DNA of 7,591 nt, taken from the NCBI GenBank assembly GCA_035968095.1, contig JAWQFW010000254.1:1-7591 (forward strand). The letters run 5' to 3'. Positions 4,784 to 7,591 of this stretch are shown here, one piece after another. The translations under genes were made by a program, and so were the position numbers. Below the pieces are notes generated by a model. The model worked only from the letters and a program-made list of their open reading frames with translations, did not search any database and was not told where the DNA came from. Position 1 is the stretch's first letter; every line of letters begins with the position of its first letter. The stretch comes from IIICB1 sp035968095. Lineage in GTDB: Bacteria > Cyanobacteriota > Cyanobacteriia > Cyanobacteriales > SIO1D9.

Positions 4784-7567
4784 ATGGGTCAGCAACTACC
4801 TCTTCCCCAGACAACCGAGGAAAACAGACTCGTTAACTTAGCACGAGTTTTGCAAATCTTACGTGAAGAAGAAAATGCGACAGTTTTAATCGAAACTACC
4901 TTAGATTACCTTGCGGCGGAGTTCGACTATCGTTTAATTTGGATTGGGCTTTACGATCGCCTCGAACATCGTTTGGTAGGTAAAGGGGGAAAAACTCCGA
5001 ATGGCGAAACTAGCTTTCTCAAGAAAAATTTTCTCCTCACTCCTGGTGATTTACTCGAACAAGTAGTCATTCAACAACGTCCAGTCAGCGTTTCTGATTT
5101 ACGTGAAGAAACCCGCGCTGGGGAATGGCGACGAGCGGCGTTACAATTTGAAGTGGAAGGAGCCTTGTTGTTTCCTTTGCGTTGTAAAGACCGTTGTTTC
5201 GGCTTAATTTTATTGGGTTCTCACCTTTGGGGTGTTTCTCCCGAACCTGGCGAACGTGCCGAACTTTCGTTATTATTTGGGAGTTTGGCGACTGCTCTTT
5301 ACCAAATTGAATTAGAATGGCAGCGATCGGCAACGAAACGTCCTGACCAAACTTTTTTCCAGTTATTCGATGAGCTACAACAAAAATTAACGCTCTCGAA
5401 ACGTCTCGAAACGATTGTCAATCTGACTCAGCAATTTGTGATTCCCACACGGACAAATATTTACTGGTATTCTCCCCAACGGCGTTATTTTTGGCATCGA
5501 GTTACAAATCAGCAAATGGTTCGCGGAGTTAGAGATTTACGCAATAGCGCTCCAGGAATTACTGTGGCTGAAGCTGAAGATTTTTATCAAATGTTAGTCG
5601 CAGATCGTTTAGTTGCAATCGGTTCGGGAAGAAGTCCTCTGAAAACTGAAAGTACCGGACAATTGCTTTCGCGACTTCATGCTCGTTCTTTGCTGGCTGC
5701 ACCGATTATTGTCCAAGATGAGTTGGCAGGTTTTTTGGCGGTAGAAGACCAAGAAGCGAGAATTTGGGAAAGTGCTGAGAAAAATTATGTCCGTGCGGTG
5801 GCTGAAATTGCGGCTTTGGTTGCGGGAAATGAAGATTTAGAAACGAGGTTGGAACAGTCGCGGAGTAATACTAATTTGGTAGCACAAGTCGCTGAGGTTT
5901 TGGCGAGTGATGCTGAGGTAAAAAGTGCGTTAAATACTGTGGGACAATTGGTATCGAAGCGCTTTGAGGTTCCGGGTTTTTTAGTGCTGAATGCCGATGG
6001 TAATGAGGCGTACAGTTTACTTTATCAGTATCCGTCACTGAATCAGCGATCGCTAACTATTCCTTTACCAATTCTGGAAACGACAGAATGGCAGCAAATG
6101 AATCCTGATGGGGGTTTAGTTGTGATTGAAAATCTCGAAGAAAGCGAATATTTGGGTAGTTGGAGTAAAGCTTTGAGTCAGTTAGGAGCGCGATCGCTTC
6201 TTTTACATCGTATCCAACATGGGGAAGCGGAAGGTATGTTATTAATTACTCATAATGCGCCTCGGACTTGGAATTCTACGGAACGTTTGTTAACTAATGT
6301 GGTTGCAGGACAAATTGCTTGGCTACTTAAGCTGGTTAAGCTTAAAGATAACACCCAAGCTTTGGCTGCACAACAACAAACTTTACAAACTGGGCTAACT
6401 CAACTTTGGGAAGCTAATAGCGATCGCGTTTGGTTGGAATATTTAGCTAATTTACTCTCTGCTCCTTTTGCTTTACTTTTAAGTTGGAATCAAGTTAGTA
6501 AACCTCAAGCCAAAATCAGTGCTGCGGTAGGATCTTTACCGTCACTAGATCATTTAAATATTGCTGTGGAAGGCGATCCTTTGTTGCAAGCTGCACTTGC
6601 ATCTGATGAATTTTATCAGTGTTCCCTTGCAGGACTTAACCCCATTAGTAAAAAATGGTTAAATTATCCTCAACCAGCAAATGCTTATTTATTTCCGGTG
6701 CGTACTTATCCCCATGAAACTGCAATGGGAATGTTTGTCTTTGTTTTTCCCGATTCTCGTAATTTTCCGGTTCATCTCCGAGAAACCGCTACTATTTTAA
6801 TGCGTCAATTTGCTTGGTATCGCCGTAACCAACAGCAGAGTATGGTTTTTCTGAAAGGAAGACGAGATAACCAAACTCTGAATTGGTATAAACATCGTTG
6901 CTTAGAATTTTTGCATAAAGCTGTAGCTAATTGGTCGGCTTTTGCCGAAATTGACACTCAAACCAATAAAATTGAAGTTAGCGGTCAATCTTTACAGCAA
7001 ACACGCCAACAACAAAAGTTACATGAGTTAGAAGATATCCAAAAAACTCTCACCAGTGTTTTAACTGAAGAAGATTGGCAACTTAAAGGAAGCCTAGGTG
7101 TGGTTTCAATTGCTAGTTTACTGAAGCGATCGCTGCGTCTGGTGGAAACTAGCTACCAAAAACGTAATTTAATTACCCGTATTCATAACGCTGGTGGTTT
7201 AACAATCTACAGCGATCGCTTTAAACTCGAATGTGTCTTCTTTGAATTACTCTCAATTGCTCAATCTCGCGCTCCTGAAGGTAGCGAAATTGAATTTTGG
7301 TGTCGCACCCTCCCTGCTCAACAAACTCCCCACTCGACTAAACCCCCGCATATCGAGTTACTACTCGTGGAAACTTGGGATGTTCAACCCAAAAATAAAT
7401 CTGGTGCTAAATTACCTTGGGAAATTCCCGCCAATACTTTTACACCGCATACAACAAATTTGAAAGTTTGTCAACGGGTAATTCAAGCTTTAGGAGGTAA
7501 ACTACGTTTCCACAAACTTCAAGACAGTCGTTATTTAACTCGCTTAATTTTCCCCACCAGAAGGTGA
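4784..7567 (+). CDS. Multi-GAF protein with degenerate histidine-kinase C-terminus
   Basis: The 927-residue soluble protein has no signal peptide or membrane segment. I read GAF-like domains at about 26-178, 204-348 and 365-516 and a more diverged one at about 545-680, each ending in a hydrophobic helix; typical traces are LIWIGLYD (51-58), EGALLFPLRCKDRCFGLILLG (125-145 region), AAPIIVQDELAGFLAVED (305-322) and YLFPVRTY (635-642). A helical part follows (~695-790) that lacks a clear phospho-accepting His context. The end (~790-925) follows the HATPase_c outline: SDRFKLECVFFELLSIAQSR (810-829) sits where the N-box should be but has Glu821 and Ile825 in place of the two Asn, the DxGxG box is not present near LLVETWD (860-866), and the GLGL box is TNLKVC (891-896) before QALGGKL. 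So ATP binding is unlikely. No Cys-His pair for bilin binding is seen. Probable role: sensory or scaffold protein without kinase activity (inference). Five HIP1 sites lie in it. Confidence 0.85.
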   Translation: MGQQLPLPQTTEENRLVNLARVLQILREEENATVLIETTLDYLAAEFDYRLIWIGLYDRLEHRLVGKGGKTPNGETSFLKKNFLLTPGDLLEQVVIQQRPVSVSDLREETRAGEWRRAALQFEVEGALLFPLRCKDRCFGLILLGSHLWGVSPEPGERAELSLLFGSLATALYQIELEWQRSATKRPDQTFFQLFDELQQKLTLSKRLETIVNLTQQFVIPTRTNIYWYSPQRRYFWHRVTNQQMVRGVRDLRNSAPGITVAEAEDFYQMLVADRLVAIGSGRSPLKTESTGQLLSRLHARSLLAAPIIVQDELAGFLAVEDQEARIWESAEKNYVRAVAEIAALVAGNEDLETRLEQSRSNTNLVAQVAEVLASDAEVKSALNTVGQLVSKRFEVPGFLVLNADGNEAYSLLYQYPSLNQRSLTIPLPILETTEWQQMNPDGGLVVIENLEESEYLGSWSKALSQLGARSLLLHRIQHGEAEGMLLITHNAPRTWNSTERLLTNVVAGQIAWLLKLVKLKDNTQALAAQQQTLQTGLTQLWEANSDRVWLEYLANLLSAPFALLLSWNQVSKPQAKISAAVGSLPSLDHLNIAVEGDPLLQAALASDEFYQCSLAGLNPISKKWLNYPQPANAYLFPVRTYPHETAMGMFVFVFPDSRNFPVHLRETATILMRQFAWYRRNQQQSMVFLKGRRDNQTLNWYKHRCLEFLHKAVANWSAFAEIDTQTNKIEVSGQSLQQTRQQQKLHELEDIQKTLTSVLTEEDWQLKGSLGVVSIASLLKRSLRLVETSYQKRNLITRIHNAGGLTIYSDRFKLECVFFELLSIAQSRAPEGSEIEFWCRTLPAQQTPHSTKPPHIELLLVETWDVQPKNKSGAKLPWEIPANTFTPHTTNLKVCQRVIQALGGKLRFHKLQDSRYLTRLIFPTRR

Positions 7568-7591
7568 TTGGAGGTATTGGGGGAATTGGGT
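7568..7591. repeat. Repeat-like tail, opposite orientation to the left-end repeats
   Basis: Directly after the TGA stop the sequence turns into TTGGAGG, ATTGGGGG and AATTGGG blocks. Its complement reads CCCAATTCCCCCAAT then ACCTCCAA, the same vocabulary as bases 1-30. It continues past the window edge, so its length and period cannot be judged. Confidence 0.5.

Larger units (their letters stand above)
426..7219. repeat. HIP1 octamers (GCGATCGC), eleven dispersed sites
   Basis: GCGATCGC occurs at 426, 552, 2013, 2296, 3928, 4040, 6046, 6190, 6420, 7126 and 7212 (first base of each). This is about one per 690 bases, the overabundance typical of many cyanobacterial genomes, and all sites are inside genes. 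At 423-436 the palindrome extends to 14 bases. The longest gaps are 560-2012, which covers xisHI and the HicB-like gene, and 4048-6045. Confidence 0.9.

Noticed and set aside
5085..5333. Minus-strand frame of 82 codons
   Set aside because: It is a shadow within the first GAF domain of the large protein, with no family resemblance.
4784..7567. Phytochrome or cyanobacteriochrome photoreceptor
   Set aside because: The GAF domains lack a Cys-His chromophore-binding pair and other bilin-pocket signatures; the few cysteines are in unrelated contexts.

Overview
The window reads as chromosomal DNA of a cyanobacterium, probably a filamentous or otherwise repeat-rich one. I count eleven copies of the HIP1 octamer GCGATCGC, short tandem heptamer repeats of the cyanobacterial STRR type, GAGGCAGAGCCTC hairpin repeats, and a xisH/xisI pair, a family found mainly in cyanobacteria. 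The genus cannot be fixed from the sequence.

Layout. Positions 1-107 are proline-codon-like nonamers that become heptamer repeats. They may hold the last codons of an upstream gene, and they run directly into the ATG of rsmG (108-878, +), the 16S rRNA m7G527 methyltransferase. After a 34-base gap come xisH (913-1332, +) and xisI (1320-1661, +), which overlap by 13 bases and form a two-gene unit. A short HicB-like gene (1670-1927, -) faces xisI from the other strand. It has no ATG or GTG start. Upstream of it on the same strand is an aldo/keto reductase (1971-3152, -). A 354-base gene-free stretch (3153-3506) is a mosaic of small hairpins and direct repeats, including two 60-base copies set 81 bases apart. 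Then comes pyrD (3507-4640, -), a class 2 dihydroorotate dehydrogenase with a GTG start. A 143-base divergent promoter region separates pyrD from a 927-residue protein with about four GAF-like domains and a degenerate histidine-kinase end (4784-7567, +). The last 24 bases are again repeat-like sequence, oriented opposite to the repeats at the left end.

The genes do not form one pathway. rsmG and pyrD are housekeeping genes. xisHI plus the HicB-like gene is an accessory-looking island without HIP1 sites. The GAF protein looks like a sensor or scaffold that has lost kinase chemistry. The least understood items are the xisHI pair with a PD-(D/E)XK-like XisH and no fdxN element or recombinase in view, the kinase-dead multi-GAF protein, and the repeat DNA that touches coding ends at both window edges.
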